DNA of 64,000 nucleotides from Trichostrongylus colubriformis. Lineage: Eukaryota; Nematoda; Chromadorea; Rhabditida; Trichostrongylidae. The stretch is taken from contig OZ022259.1 in assembly GCA_963978905.1 (NCBI GenBank), forward strand, positions 15,190,001-15,254,000, written 5' to 3'. The first letter of the stretch is position 1. Each line of letters begins with the position of its first letter. A model generated the notes under the pieces. That model was not told the origin of the DNA and ran no database searches. It was given only the letters and a program-made list of their open reading frames with translations. The translations under genes were made by a program, and so were the position numbers. Of the stretch, positions 45,720 to 57,481 are shown piece by piece.

Positions 45720-46960
45720 GGTTGTCCCAAAAGTCTTGTAGGATTTTTTCGATCATCTTTTTTATTATTTTTTCTTCCAACAAACAACATTCAGGCAACA
45801 ACGTATGCACCATTGTTCGACAACACTCTGCCCCCTCATAGGTAAATCGTTGATTCCCTTCTCCCAGAACTCTGGGTTCTGAGAGTCGAAGAAGTCAGCG
45901 ATCGCCTTGGCAAGCATGTCATAATCGCGAATTTTCTCTTGGCCAGGAAGGATGAAGAGGATGGATGAGGAGGTAGTCAGAAGGAGCAATGTCTGGAGAG
46001 TGTGCGGGTGGGACAGCACATCTCAGCCGGGCTCCTGTAGCTTGGCCTGGGTACTATTCGCGGCGTATGGGTGGGCGTTGTCATGAAGGAAGGTAACCGC
46101 GGACCTTCTCAGGCGCCTTTCTCGAATAGCGACGGCGATCTGCTGGAGCTGTGGGTGTATACGGAAACGGGTACTATCTCACCTTGTGTCAGCACCTCCT
46201 GGAAAAGCATTCCTTCCGGGTCCAGAAGCAGCAGAGTAGGATCTCCCTCGGTTGGAGGTCGGACATGGGCTGCGTTGGCGGCTCGGCGTCACGTAGCAGC
46301 CAAAAGGCGCGCGATGCGTTGGTATCGTAGATGTCCCAGCTTTCATCGCCCGTAGCCAGATAGACGAGAAAGTCGTTGCGATGCGGCGGAGCAGCAGCGA
46401 TTGACAGATGCTCACACGGGCACTTTCCTGAGCATCCGTCAGGGCATTAGGTCCATCGCGACAGCACCTCCCGATAACCGGGCTCGTGGGGGCGACGATT
46501 TACGGTTATGGGTGCTTGTCCATTCCTGTCCGCCAGCTCGGGCGTGGTGGTTCCAGGATCGGCGCGAACAGCGGAGAGCAGCGTCTCGTCGTCGATTGTG
46601 TGTGGGCGTCCCATGCGTGGCTTGTCTTCCATGTCAATCTCGCCGTTGCTGAAGCTGATGAGCCAGCGGCGCACGGTGTCGTAGCTCACACATCCCTTGC
46701 CCAATGCAGCGCTGATAGAGTGGCAAGCTTCCGTCGTTTTGCTGCCCCAAGACCACTCAAAGTAGATGACACCACGTGTTGGGTGGGTATCAACTACGGG
46801 CACTGTAGCTCTCTCCACGGAATCTGGTGGGTCAATATATATTTTGTTGGAAAGCTTAGAGAACCTTTTACCAAATTCCTAAACCGCCTAGACCTGCCTT
46901 AAAGTAAACAAGAGTTATGGATTTTTTTTGGAAAAATCCTACAAGACTTTTGGGACAACC
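45720..46960 (-). mobile_element. Mariner element, near full length, transposase frameshifted
   Basis: A 1241-bp element flanked by TA on both sides, with inverted ends of about 30 bp starting GGTTGTCCCAAAAGTCTTG. The transposase is on the minus strand. The N-terminal helix-turn-helix part is open at 46447-46818 (EWSWGSKTTEACHSI, SYDTVRRWLISF). Catalytic-region motifs appear in shifted frames, and the C-terminal end reads PEFWEKGINDLP near 45870. Frames change at least twice, so it is a dead copy. Ends nearly match those of the element at 50639-51441. Confidence 0.88.
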
Positions 46961-47654
46961 TAATTTCACATCTCCTCATACGAGTTCACTGCAGAATACC
47001 CTTCGCTTATCATCTGCGTATTGAAAGTTCACACTAACGCTTATCGCAGGCTTCTGCAACGAAGATTCCCCCTTCCCGCTCCGGTCAGATACGACCCCCC
47101 TGTCAAGGATGCTCGACTCCCGGTGTACCCTGGCTGACAGTCCAGGAAACAGCACCGAACGGCTGTTTAGACACATCCATCCTTGACAGTGGAAGCACTG
47201 TGGTGTTAGTTCACCTAGAACAACATGAGCACGCGTAACATCGCGCACAGATGTGAATAGAAGGGATCTCATTTCGTTCAGGAATTGTGTGGCTGTCCAG
47301 CAACACTTGAAGAGGACGTTGACTTGTTGCTAAAGAAGTTTTATAGTTTACAAGACATTAATAAGTGGGATCAGAGGGGAAGGACTCAGATAATTCAATT
47401 AGCGGGGCACGCTGACGCAAATGGAGTGTCCTGATGCACAAAGCGTCCGTGACGATGTCAACGAACGTGGAGAGGAATACACACTTTTTTTGGGTTTTTG
47501 TCCGTTTCAAGCCATTCTCACTCCACTTCGGCTTTGCTCTGCACTTCTGCTTTCAGGCATTTCAGGAATTTTAGGTATCCACAGTCAGTTGTATTACCAC
47601 TACTGATATCTTTGAAGTACCGCCCGCGATTTACTGTATTCATCACTGTGAAGT

Positions 47655-47882
47655 GGGTGTGTGCCATTAGGGCAGAAAATCGACGGCGCATCGTGTAAAA
47701 TATGACGCGATGTGTGCAAGTCAGAATCGTCTATGTAGTTAGGTCCCGAAGCGACTATCGCATACTGCGCCCCATTTCACGGCACGGTACTCCCTTGGGA
47801 CAGAACTCTATCCGGCTACACTAGCTTGCACGCATCTTGTCGCACTCCGCACAACGCGACGCGGATTTTCTGCCTTAATGAA
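47655..47882. mobile_element. MITE with GTGCCATTARGRCAGAAAAT ends next to gene Z
   Basis: Ends GTGTGCCATTAGGGCAGAAA and CGCGGATTTTCTGCCTTAAT. It finishes about 20 bases past the last visible gene Z donor site. Confidence 0.7.
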
Positions 47883-47904
47883 ACTTACACCCTGCAAAGC
47901 CTAC

Positions 47905-49082
47905 CTCTTGCACGACATTATATGTGGGACCTCGACTGGATCCTTGCATATCTCCAGTTTTCAAGCCTTTTTGTTGTCCTTCGGTTAGTTGTTTTACATC
48001 AGTTGGACTTTTCTTATCTCCTTTAACATCTTTGGATTCTGTTTTTGTCGTGGTTGTTGAGGTTGGTGGAGTTTTTGCCGATAGCGGAGCTTTGCCTTCC
48101 GTCTTGGTCGCTGTAGTGGTTGATGGAGTTTTTGCCGATGTCGTAGCTTTGCTATCCGTCTTCACCTTCTCTCGAACTCCATCAATCATCACGTGACGCT
48201 GCAAATATTCAGAACCTTACTCGTACACATTTGATCTTTCTTCCTTTCAATTTTCATTCACTTACCACTACTTTGGTTTCACGCTTTACCGCCTCTTTAT
48301 TTGGAGCTTGTAAAGTCACCTAAATATTCACATAAATATTTGATCTATCGCGTAATCCGCTAATGAGTTGGGGGTACGGATTTTCGCTAGTTAGAATCTA
48401 TTGAAGGCAATGGTGGGACTCAGGCTCCCGTCAGACTTCGCGATTTTGCGGCGTTGAACATTCGCACGCGATACTGCGACCTTGAAATCTTGCACTGCAG
48501 CAACTTCGCCAGCGAAGTCGCTGCATCCAAAATGGCAGAATCGCAAAATCGTAAATTCGCATAGTATGGCGGCGGCCTTATGCTAGTGTTTTATCCATAG
48601 GCCGGCTTTCACGCGTGGCCCCCTTGATACGCAGAGAGGTAGTGTGGACATGGGTGGAAACACAGAGAAGATGCAACCACGCCCCGCCACCGGCAGCACT
48701 GCGGAGTATGAACGCGTCCTAACGTTCCAACTAAAAAAGATAGGAGTCTCGAAAGCCTAATGTATAGAAGTGTCCGCTCAACAAGTTGTGTTTGGACCGC
48801 GCCACACACTCCACTTCCATTCAGAAACATAGCGATTGTTGAGTGGGAAATGGCTCACACAGCAGTAGATTGCATCCTCAAATGGTGGGGCTATGATCAA
48901 CCATTCTCTACTCATTATAGAGAAATTGGCTGATTTCTCGTTAACGACTACTGACTGAATGACATGGCAACTCCGTTTCTCGACGTTAACCTCTAAAGTG
49001 GGCCCATTACAACTTGAACCATTGTAGGACAGGATCAAGCGTTGGTAGAGGGAACGTCGAGCGGAGGGCTCTCTCTTGGTTT
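47905..49082 (-). CDS. Gene Z: exons of an unrecognised protein with a Thr/Lys-rich region
   Basis: Two exons are well supported. 48266-48319 (18 codons, ending KRETKVV) joins in phase 0 to 47905-48198 (98 codons) with clean TTTAG and TTTGCAG acceptors and GTAAGT and GTAGGC donors. The second is Thr/Lys/Ser-rich with two similar units of about 21 residues, each with SAKTP followed by a Thr run. A third upstream exon, 48778-49082, follows a pyrimidine-rich acceptor and reads a Cys-containing segment (NGSSC, SCHVIQ, SREWLIIAPPFEDAIYCC). It has a possible phase-0 donor after YCC, or it may run to a stop at 48778. Whether it belongs to the same gene is inferred only from strand, spacing and phase. 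Further exons to the left are likely because the last donor is open; a short frame near 47500-47580 is a candidate. No family recognised. Confidence 0.42.
48600..48722. mobile_element. Short MITE, truncated copy
   Basis: One full arm (GCAACCACGCCCCGCCACCG to ACTGCGGAGTATGAACGCG) and a decayed opposite arm, just downstream of the gene Z exon at 48778. Confidence 0.6.
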
Positions 49083-49136
49083 CTTGAGGAGGGCGGGAGG
49101 ACAGAAATCACGCTTTACATCGATATCTTTATCGGC

Positions 49137-49725
49137 ATGTGCCATTAAGACAGAAAATTCGCTTTCCGGCGTTCGGTGTGCGACGGGATGGTGCGAGCTA
49201 GTTGCCTAATATTAGTTTAGTACTGAAGCGATTACGCCCAGAATAAGGCGTGGAGCACCGTTATCGCTTCAGTACCCATGCAATACGGAGCGCAGGATGG
49301 GTACACTTATGACAAATTTTCGCTCTGCGACGTCGCACTCGTGGCGCCGTCAGCACACATTGCCGCAGCAGTTGGAATTCCATTCAGGACGTAAGGGTCT
49401 GGTACCATGGAGGTTTCTTAGGTAGCTGTTTACCTCATCATTATCTATAAAGCAATAGGTTTTGTGCCCTAAAGACAAATAGTGACATAAAAAGTGAAAG
49501 AAACGATAGCATTACATGATAACAATCCTAACTAAGAAATAATTAGTTTGGGCGTAAAACTCTGAACGGAGTGTTGCAATGTATGCAATCACACGCGAAG
49601 AAATCCGCGGCGCCGCTCGTCGCGCGAAAATTTGTCATAAGTGTACATACCCCGTAGTGCATAGCTCACACCAACGCGACGCACACCGAACACCGCGTAG
49701 CGAACTTTCCGTCTTAATGGCACAC
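49137..49725. mobile_element. MITE with GTGCCATTAAGACAGAAAAT ends containing a nested MITE
   Basis: Outer inverted ends GTGCCATTAAGACAGAAAAT and, reversed, GTGCCATTAAGACGGAAAGT, followed inside by CGGTGTGCG. A GGGTACACTTATGACAAATT element (about 49299-49652), related to the Mutator-like family, lies within it. Confidence 0.75.
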
Positions 49726-50638
49726 TACCATATCTTGATCAGTTAGTCAGGATCGATTGTCAAGGTTGAAAACTACTCATGTCTCATTTCATCAATCTTG
49801 TCAAACAAGGACTCTTCTCTCTCTCCTATGCCTCTCTCCCATCTCTTCGCTTGAGGACCATTCATAGAAAGTGGTTGGGGAACGTGTTGGCGCGAGCTCT
49901 GAGAGCGATTGCGGGGGGGGGGGAGGGGGAAAGCAGGATGATTGTCCAATAGGAGCGATTGCAACCTTTGGCACTCACCACTTCATTTGCTATCTCTTGA
50001 CCTGAACCAATCACTACTTTTCGTGGTTGAACATTTCCTTTGAATTTGTACGTACTAGTCCTCTCCTAAAATCACAATCGCGAACAATTCATTCAGTGGC
50101 CCGTCAAACCGAGAAACAGCTGCATACCGCTGTAATCACAGTACCGACAGGCAATTTCGACGTATTCTGAAATCATTTTTATTAGCAAGCATTGTGTAGT
50201 TTTATTTTTAGGAAAATATACGTAAAAATTTCTTTGCAGCATACCACATCGGGTACGAATGGACTCTTATGTCGTCTTCTACTTCTATGCCTCTTCCTCC
50301 TTTCTCTTTCCCTGAAACCCATTTTGTCTTTCCTTCAAACACGTCGTGTGTTTTCTAAGAGCCTTTCCATTCTGTTGTAGGCTAATAAAGGGTCTAGGCG
50401 AAAAAACCAGACAAAGGAGGCCGCAGGTTGGGAAGGCGAGCAACGGTGTCGCAAATCACGCGTTTGTCACCGCTCCTACCCACCACGTCCCACGGAGGTG
50501 GGTGTGGTTCGTTGTCTAGTCGCTATTCGAGCAGACTTAGCGCCCTAATGACTAAGCATCGTACCGGAATAAGGTTCAATTATGCAAACTGCGAGTCCCC
50601 AGGGGAATATACTGCGCTCTAATGATCGCAAGATATTA

Positions 50639-51441
50639 GGCTTTCCCAAAAGTCTTGTAGGATTTTTCTTAAAAAATCAATAACTCCAGTTTATTTCGAG
50701 GCAGGTCTAGGCGATTCAGGAATATGGTAGAACGTCCTCTAAGCTTTCTAGTAAAATATATATTGACCCACCAAGATCCGTGGAGAGAGCTACAGTGCCC
50801 GTAGTCGATACCTACCCAACACGCGGTGTCATCTACTATGAGTGGTCTTGGGGCAGCAAAGCGACGGAAGCTTGCGACTCCATCAACGCTGCATTGGGCA
50901 AGGGATGTGTGAGCTACGAGACCGTGCGCCGTTGGTTCATCAGCTTTAGAAACAGCGAGATGGACATGGAAAACAAGCCATACGGGACGCCCACAAGCAT
51001 TCGACGACGAGACGCTGCTCTCCGCCGTTCGCGCCGATTCTGTAACCACCATGCGCGAGCTGGCGGAGAGGGATGGACAAGCACCCATAACCGTAATCGT
51101 CGCCTCCACGAGCCCTGTTATCGGAAGGTGCTGTGGTGATGGACCTCATGCCCTGACGGATGCTCACGAAAGTGCCCGTTTGAGCATCTGTTAATCGCTG
51201 CTGCTCCGCCCGCATCGCAACGACTTTCTCGCCTATCTGGCTACGGGCGATGAAAGCCGCGAAATGTACGATACCAACGCACCACGCGCCTTTGAGAGGA
51301 GGGAATCAACGATCTACCTATGTGGTGGCAGAGTGTTGTCGATAACAATGGTAAATGCGTTGTTGCCCAATTGTTGTCTGTTGGAAGAAAAAATAATAAA
51401 AAGTGACGATCGAAAAAATCCTACAAGACTTTGGGACAACC
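50639..51441 (+). mobile_element. Internally deleted mariner, same family as the copy at 45.7 kb
   Basis: An 803-bp element flanked by TA, with ends matching the 45.7-kb copy. The plus strand encodes the N-terminal domain (WSWGSKATEACDSI, SYETVRRWFISF) and a remnant of the C-terminus, but most of the catalytic core is missing. It could at most have been moved by a transposase supplied from elsewhere. Confidence 0.87.
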
Positions 51442-51615
51442 TAATATTTCACCAGTTCGCTTGCAACCATTTCCAGTAGCTTTCATTTATTTTGCTACTT
51501 GACCTACTAATAAACACTGCAGAGTATCGTCATATGTTAACGTGAAGGGCCAACTAAGATTATGGATCCTCTCACAGTAAACAGCCACTAAAATGCGATC
51601 GAAGAACTTCAAGCG

Positions 51616-51824
51616 AAGCTACCGCAATGGGGGGGGGGGGGGCATTTTGTAAAAAGTTGCACATCTAGGCATCTTGGAGGGATCTTCCAGGGGTCAATCT
51701 GCACACTCAGGCGTATATTATTTGCCTAAGCCCTAATGAAGGAAAGAAGTGGTTACTCCCGCCCTTTAGGCCTAGCTAAAAACTGTGTCCATAGTGGGAT
51801 GCCCCCCATCACTGCGACAGCACC
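51616..51824. mobile_element. hAT-like MITE, older copy
   Basis: The same interior as the 60.4 and 61.2-kb copies (TCAATCTGCACACTCAGGCG, TTTGCCTAAGCC) with a 14-base G run at its left end. Target duplication no longer visible. Confidence 0.75.
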
Positions 51825-52162
51825 CCTCTGAGGATGTTATCGTAGTAGCATTATCGAAATTCTTCGAAATGGTTTGTAAGAGGCGACATCAGATAGTAGT
51901 TAGAAGTAGCAAGGTCCGGGCTAAATAGCGTATGAAGAGGTAGGTTCTGAGTGGGTCAACGCGGCTTCCTGCTTGAAGTAGTTTTCATTGCCACATAGTT
52001 CATGCATTTGTTCACTATGAGCAGAATCAAAACCATACAGAGACGGATCCCCTGAGAGTTTCGTCCACGCGATTAACGTGAGCGGGACTGCAAGGGTTGC
52101 GGGCGAGAACGCAACGCTTATGTGCTCGAGATGCGATGTAGGGAGAAGAGCAAAATAAGTGA

Positions 52163-52702
52163 CTTAAAGGAAGCGTTAATTTGGACGAAAAGTAAAAGAA
52201 GTAGTGAATCTAACAGTTGAGGTGCCTAGTAAGAGGACAGTGGAAAAAAACAGATGGAAATGGCCAAAAACCCGAGAAATAGGACCCATCTCTCGTTGAT
52301 CTTCAACGCGGACGACCTTTAGGTCAAGAGGCGGATACTCCGAACGAAATTCTCATCGGCATGCTGCCAAGTAAACACAAAGGGATGTTTGGAAATACGA
52401 CAGCACCTTTTTCCTGGAGTGAGCTTTAGGCTGAAAATGCAAAAGCGCGCTGCAATACCTTCGATCTCGCCGCATATCCTTAGCCGCTCTCATAGTAGCC
52501 AATCAGGTATCACGTCGCTTGGTGGGCGGGGTCGATCATCCAAAAGCGTCAGCTATTAACCGCTATGCCGTCACTACAACTCGGGGCGCGCTTTTCGACG
52601 GGTATTTCGCCATAAATAAGTTTCTTAGGCTCATAGTTTCCATGTAAGTAAGTTCTTTCAGGGATTTCTCAACAACCCCATTACCCCTAATGCTGTCTTT
52701 AA
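52163..52702. mobile_element. MITE of the roughly 550-bp TTAA-end family
   Basis: It starts TTAAAGGAAGCGTTAATTTG and ends CCCCTAATGCTGTCTTTAA, with TTAA at both borders and the shared interior (GGCCAAAAACCCGAGAAATA, GTTTCCATGTAAGTAAG). Confidence 0.85.
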
Positions 52703-53529
52703 CGGGATTAGACTGACAGCCACCGCGGTTCCGCTCACGTTACTCGCGTGGACGACCTCTGAGGGACGCATCTCTACCGGATTTGATTTTTTGCGTGAAG
52801 TTGGTTTGTAACGCGTGGTTTCTACGAGTTAGGGAAAACGAAATCTTAGTGGACGATCACTTCGAGTCCTGAAACGTGATCTGGACGTAGAGGGCATTGC
52901 TATTGCTCATTGAACGGTCACTTTGGCCATAGAACTTCATCAGAGATCATCGTGGCAACGGCTTGGCTTAACCGTTTGCAAGAATAACCGTTAGCGATGC
53001 TTCAGAGAAGACAGTGACGGAGGGAACATACCTATTCCGTCTCCGTGCTTTCTCTGCCTCGGCGAAGAACGTTACGCACTAAACACCCACACTAATTTTG
53101 TAACGACCACAAAACGTTGGTGGCTTTCAAGTATTACTCACCGCGGTGAAACCAACTTCTTTAGCGAGATCTATCAGGTGGATTATTGTTCCTGGATAGA
53201 AGTGAAGGAGAAGCTGAATAATTTCTTATTTTCATATGTATACATAGCGGACTCAGCACCTTCTCAGTGCTACTTTGATTGTTCCTTCAGAAATTCAAAA
53301 ATGAAAAAGGCTACTTCGAACGACACTATTCTTCTTTCTCGGTGAGTTTCTCACTGATGACTCCTTCCATCCCTTCTCTAGAGTTTCCTGTGGCAGCCAG
53401 CACGAGACTACAAACTAAGGAGCCCCTCTTATTGGGTGATCCTTTGGCCTTCAAGCACGTGGCCGTACAATCGTGCCAGTTGCTCCCTCACGTTCAGCTG
53501 GACAGGGGCCGTCTTTATAACCGCTCTTA

Positions 53530-54895
53530 CGTCCTCATTCGTGTTCGTGGTTCTTTGTAATGGGTCAACACTCGTTTCCGTACAGCATTGTGGTCCCTAC
53601 CATCGATGGTACACCTTGCGAGTACCAGAGTACCGTCGATCGTAGATCCATTCATCCATGCCGCCTTTATTCGAGACTTAACTGCCTTATCCGGAGAACC
53701 TCTAGGAGCTAGATCGCTTCCCAGGTACCAGAATTCCTCAGCCCTTATGTTCTCACCGTAGCGAACCATGATCGCTCCCGTATCTTTCACCGAGCTTCGA
53801 AAAACTTCCTGCCTCTTCTGGACTTTGGTCTGGAATTCTTGTCTACTATCCGCTATCAAGACAATTTCGTCAGCGTAAAGGACGGTCTCTGGCGGTCCAT
53901 CAATGGGATCATTTATCATGACTTCAGTGGACAGGAAAAGAAACAGACTCAGGGCTGATCCTGGTGCACCCCAACCGTGATGACCACTTCGCTGGTTTGA
54001 ATGTGCTGAGTATCGAGAAAGGCCAGGTAACACGGTCAACGCATTTCTCGATACTTCTGCATGCGTGCTTCATGAATTTTGGCAGCGTAAAGGACGGTTT
54101 CCGGCGGTCCGTCCATTGGATCATTTACCATGACATCAGTGGACACGCTGGACGTTCACACTGACGATGACGTTGGCTTTTCAGGCATGAAGCTAAGCTG
54201 TTCCTGGGAGATAGAGACTAGATCTCTGAGCTTCCGGTCGACCATCCACTCTACAGCTTCATGGTATGCGATGTCAACTAGATTATTTGGTAGTTGAAGC
54301 ATTCCATTGCGTCTCCTCCTTATTTCAACGTGAGAATGATGGTACTGGTCCACCTATCATCTGGATTCTTTACTTGAGCGGACACAGTGGTGAAAAATCT
54401 AGTGAGCTACCATGCTCCGTCCTCTTCAAGAACTTTCCACGCTCTAGCACTACCCCATACGGGACACCGCCCCGAGCTTCATCTTCTCCAACACTCGACT
54501 TACTTATTCATCTGTACAGGATGGAATGGGTCCAGCACTTGCCCCTTTCCGGCGGATTTCACTGCGAGAAAACTCCTCCTCTAGTGGTTGGTTCAAGTAC
54601 TCTTGCCACCTTTTCTTGATCTCGGCCGGCTTCTTTAGAGTGGACCTTATCACTTGAATCGACGTCTTTACGTCCAATTTCTTTTACAGGGCATCCACCT
54701 CCGCTTTCTCCGCTCTGGAAACGGCAGCCTTTGCGAGCCTCTTGCAACTTTTGTAGTGGGCACAATCTTCCGAGTTCCGTATTTCTGCCAACATCTATAT
54801 GCAGTTTTCTTCTCCTCACTACCCCTTCATTCCAGGATGTTGTGGGCGTTGCAACCCAAAGGCGCAGACGTTGAGTCATAAAGGGAGCTTGCAAC
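53530..54895 (-). mobile_element. LINE fragment with reverse-transcriptase motifs
   Basis: The minus strand shows GSALSLFLFLS followed by VLYADEIVLIADSRQEFQTK, the reverse-transcriptase YADD-box region with D to E at the second aspartate, then RIKAAW. Upstream (54560-54895) a Lys/Arg-rich linker resembles the region before the reverse transcriptase. Part of the YADD-proximal sequence is duplicated (53875-53960 and 54090-54160). The frame is broken, and the element ends just beyond the gene Y poly(A) signal. Confidence 0.7.
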
Positions 54896-54913
54896 GCGCT
54901 ACTAAACTTCTAA

Positions 54914-54919
54914 TTTATT
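54914..54919 (-). terminator. Poly(A) signal AATAAA of gene Y
   Basis: AATAAA on the minus strand lies 52 bases downstream of the gene Y stop codon, a normal distance for a nematode 3' untranslated region. It supports the choice of 54971-55097 as the last exon. A LINE fragment begins about 20 bases further on. Confidence 0.6.
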
Positions 54920-54970
54920 CTAATGTATTGAATTAAACTCTCATTTCCTATATATCAACACTACCGCGTG

Positions 54971-57392
54971 TTATAAATCCATCTTAAAACACACCCAACC
55001 AGCTATGAAACCGACGAAGTGGAGCACACCAAGGAAAATGGCGACGTAAACGCTCATATGCTCCATAGGTAAATGCCTCATAAGGCATGCAAGTGACCTG
55101 AAATTCCGAAGTGTTACCTGCCTATCAGAAAACGAATAGACAACTCTAAATCAACGTCTCACCCGTATATTCTATCTATTCTTTCACATTCTATAGCCAC
55201 TGAATCGAAAAGCAGATAATAAACGATTTGCATAACGTTAAGAAAGAACGCTGTTAACATCACTAAGGGTACAGAGAAGCGTAAACCTGAAACCCATCCA
55301 TTTCGGATTTCGACTACTCGTCCAATTTCTCAATAAATACAGAAATACGGATTGACAGCTGATTTTACCTTCATGTTCGAAAAGTATTACTAGCAGTAGG
55401 AAAAACAGAATCATTGTCTGGAAAAGAAGGGATTCAGTATAGAAACGAAGATATGAAATGCTATAATAGCTCTATAGAGTCGAGGGTTTGGCTCATGGAC
55501 TAGAGGAACGAGAGGAGGTAGAATGCGCACTATGTCGGACCATTATTGTGATCAAAGAATCGGCATTTGTGTGCTAGGGTGAGGGGATAAGGTACACTCC
55601 CATATATGGCTCAAGTGTCGAAAATTTTTATATAGAAACTGCACAACCCTGGCTTACAATCGCGCTGACCATTGACATTAAGGGGATGTAGAGCCATGTT
55701 ACAAAGGTCAAGCATTTGTTGTGGAACCAGATCAAGACCCAAGAGGATCACATTATGAGTTGGAAGGAGACGGGAGCCGTGCTGTGTGAGCGTCGGCATT
55801 CTGAACAGACCATTGTTTTCCACTGCTTGTGGTTTGGAGCCGGTCTATAAGAAAAAAGGGTTTTCAAGAGAGGGGTACCTCTCGAAAACTTCCCCGAACG
55901 TAGTGTTTGAACTGGCATGTTACAGCTCTGCTACTTTCCATCATCCCCCCCCCCCCTAAGAAGGGTGTGCATCAGGACACTCGAACACGCGAGGCAGGGC
56001 AACACCGGCGTCTAGCAATCCATGGACAATAGAAATGGCATGCGTGGTCACTTCAATACGTGAGTTCGGTCCAGCTAGGTCACCGTCACCGCGCCTAAGA
56101 TTGACAGCGCGGCGCTGCACGGATGCTGTACAGCCGCCTCAAACCATGTGACCATCTTACTCCTATGCCCCTCAAATGACTCTTTCAAACTAACTCCTTC
56201 TCTCTCACCTCACTTCCAGTCCCAATTATTAGATCAAGTCGATATGACTCGGACAAATGGTAGTGATGATTTCTAAAGATCATAACTCAGCAATGAGTTA
56301 ACGAAAATAGACGTGCGAGGTACCGTTGGTATGAGTTAGAGAGCTCTCCAAAGTACAGTCAAACAATCACTCCAAACTGGTTTCTTTCCGCGACCATGCC
56401 GCACGATTTCAAGCCATCCGGACCACATTCGCAAAGTCACACTCTTTCTATAGCTATCTGGCCAACAACCCGCAGATATCGACAGGCGCCTCAAGGAAGT
56501 TTACAAGGAGCATGCTCCCGCCAGAAGTACGGCGTACTTGTGGCATTCGATGTTTGCGTCGGGCCATTACTCCATCATAGATGAAGACCGCATTCGGTGG
56601 AGCGTACACGGCGTAGAGTAGTGGAAGCTGCTCGATGAAGGTACAACAGTATCCGCAGACGTCTACGTTCGTCAATTACGGGAATTGAAGGCAAATGTCC
56701 AAAATTTGCTACGGCGGCGGTCACATGTCTACTTCCAGCACAACAACGCGAGACCGCACATTGCAAGTTCGACCCAGGCCGAGCTCGTAGTCCCCAGACC
56801 TGGCCCCTTCGGATTTCCCCCTTTCCTCCCTATTCCAATGCCACCTGGACGGCCAAGACTTCAAAACTCGCGACGACGTCAAAATGGCACTCGAGAGCTT
56901 CTTCGAGCCCCAGCCCTGGCCTTCTGGAGCAAGGGCATCCACGATCTGCCTAACCGATGGCAGAAGGTCATCGATAAAGCATAATTCAAATAAATCCCAG
57001 TGTGTCGTTAAAAAGTTGTACGATAGAGATAAAATTTGTCAATTTGTCCGATTTATATCGACTCAACCTAATAATCGTGAATCGGCAGCGGGCTGTGGAG
57101 CGTGGTCACCGCCTTCCGGCGTGACCTGACCTAGTTGAGAAGAACTGACACACACAACTTTGGACAGGCACACTTTGTGCATTTTTGTATTTAGCATACG
57201 GACGAGTAGAAGAACACGTAACTGCCTGCTTGATATGCAGCCGCTTCGTATGGGGTACTGTTTTGTTTGTGCATAGGGTCGTAGTCTTACCTCAATGAAG
57301 AGTTCTGAAGCGAAGTACACCGACTCTGTACCTTTGTGAAGATTATGGAAAACAATCACGGCCATAAAAGTCACCAACAATACGCAGATCAT
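54971..57392 (-). CDS. Gene Y: small four-transmembrane protein of unknown family
   Basis: Exons 57291-57392, 55369-55417, 55163-55286 and 54971-55097 total 402 nt and 133 residues, with phases 0, 1 and 2 all compatible and good GT/AG sites. Four hydrophobic stretches are visible: MICVLLVTFMAVIVFHNL, MILFFLLLVILF, a helix ending in QIVYYLLF, and VYVAIFLGVLHFVGFIAGW. The protein ends in KMDL. A poly(A) signal follows the stop by 52 bases. Intron 1 (1.9 kb) holds a mariner relic and an open stretch (55611-55845) that could be an alternative exon. The second exon begins TTTTCCAG-ACA-ATG, so an alternative product starting at 55414 by trans-splicing is possible. A frame at 57474-57545 (ending in FGVKGFLLYIQ) could extend the N-terminus, but it competes with the last exon of gene X. 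I do not recognise the family. Confidence 0.6.
56232..57068 (+). mobile_element. Deleted mariner of a second family, inside intron 1 of gene Y
   Basis: About 837 bp between TA dinucleotides, with inverted ends containing GTCGATAT and TCGGACAAAT. The plus strand preserves the C-terminal half of a mariner transposase in shifted frames: SPDLAPSDFP near 56790 and a DDVKMALESFFEPQ stretch near 56880. The N-terminal half is missing. It is antisense to gene Y. Confidence 0.8.
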
Positions 57393-57481
57393 CTTCAATC
57401 AGTTCTTTTAGGAGCGACATGCATTACGCTTATATGGTAAGTGATAAAAATGATTTACCTGTATATAAAGCAGAAAACCTT

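Noticed and set aside
55611..55845. Frame after an acceptor, ending in FYIKIFDT and a stop, in intron 1 of gene Y
   Set aside because: Not included as a Y exon because exon 1 joins in phase to the membrane-helix exon, and this frame would end the protein early. It remains possible as an alternative last exon.
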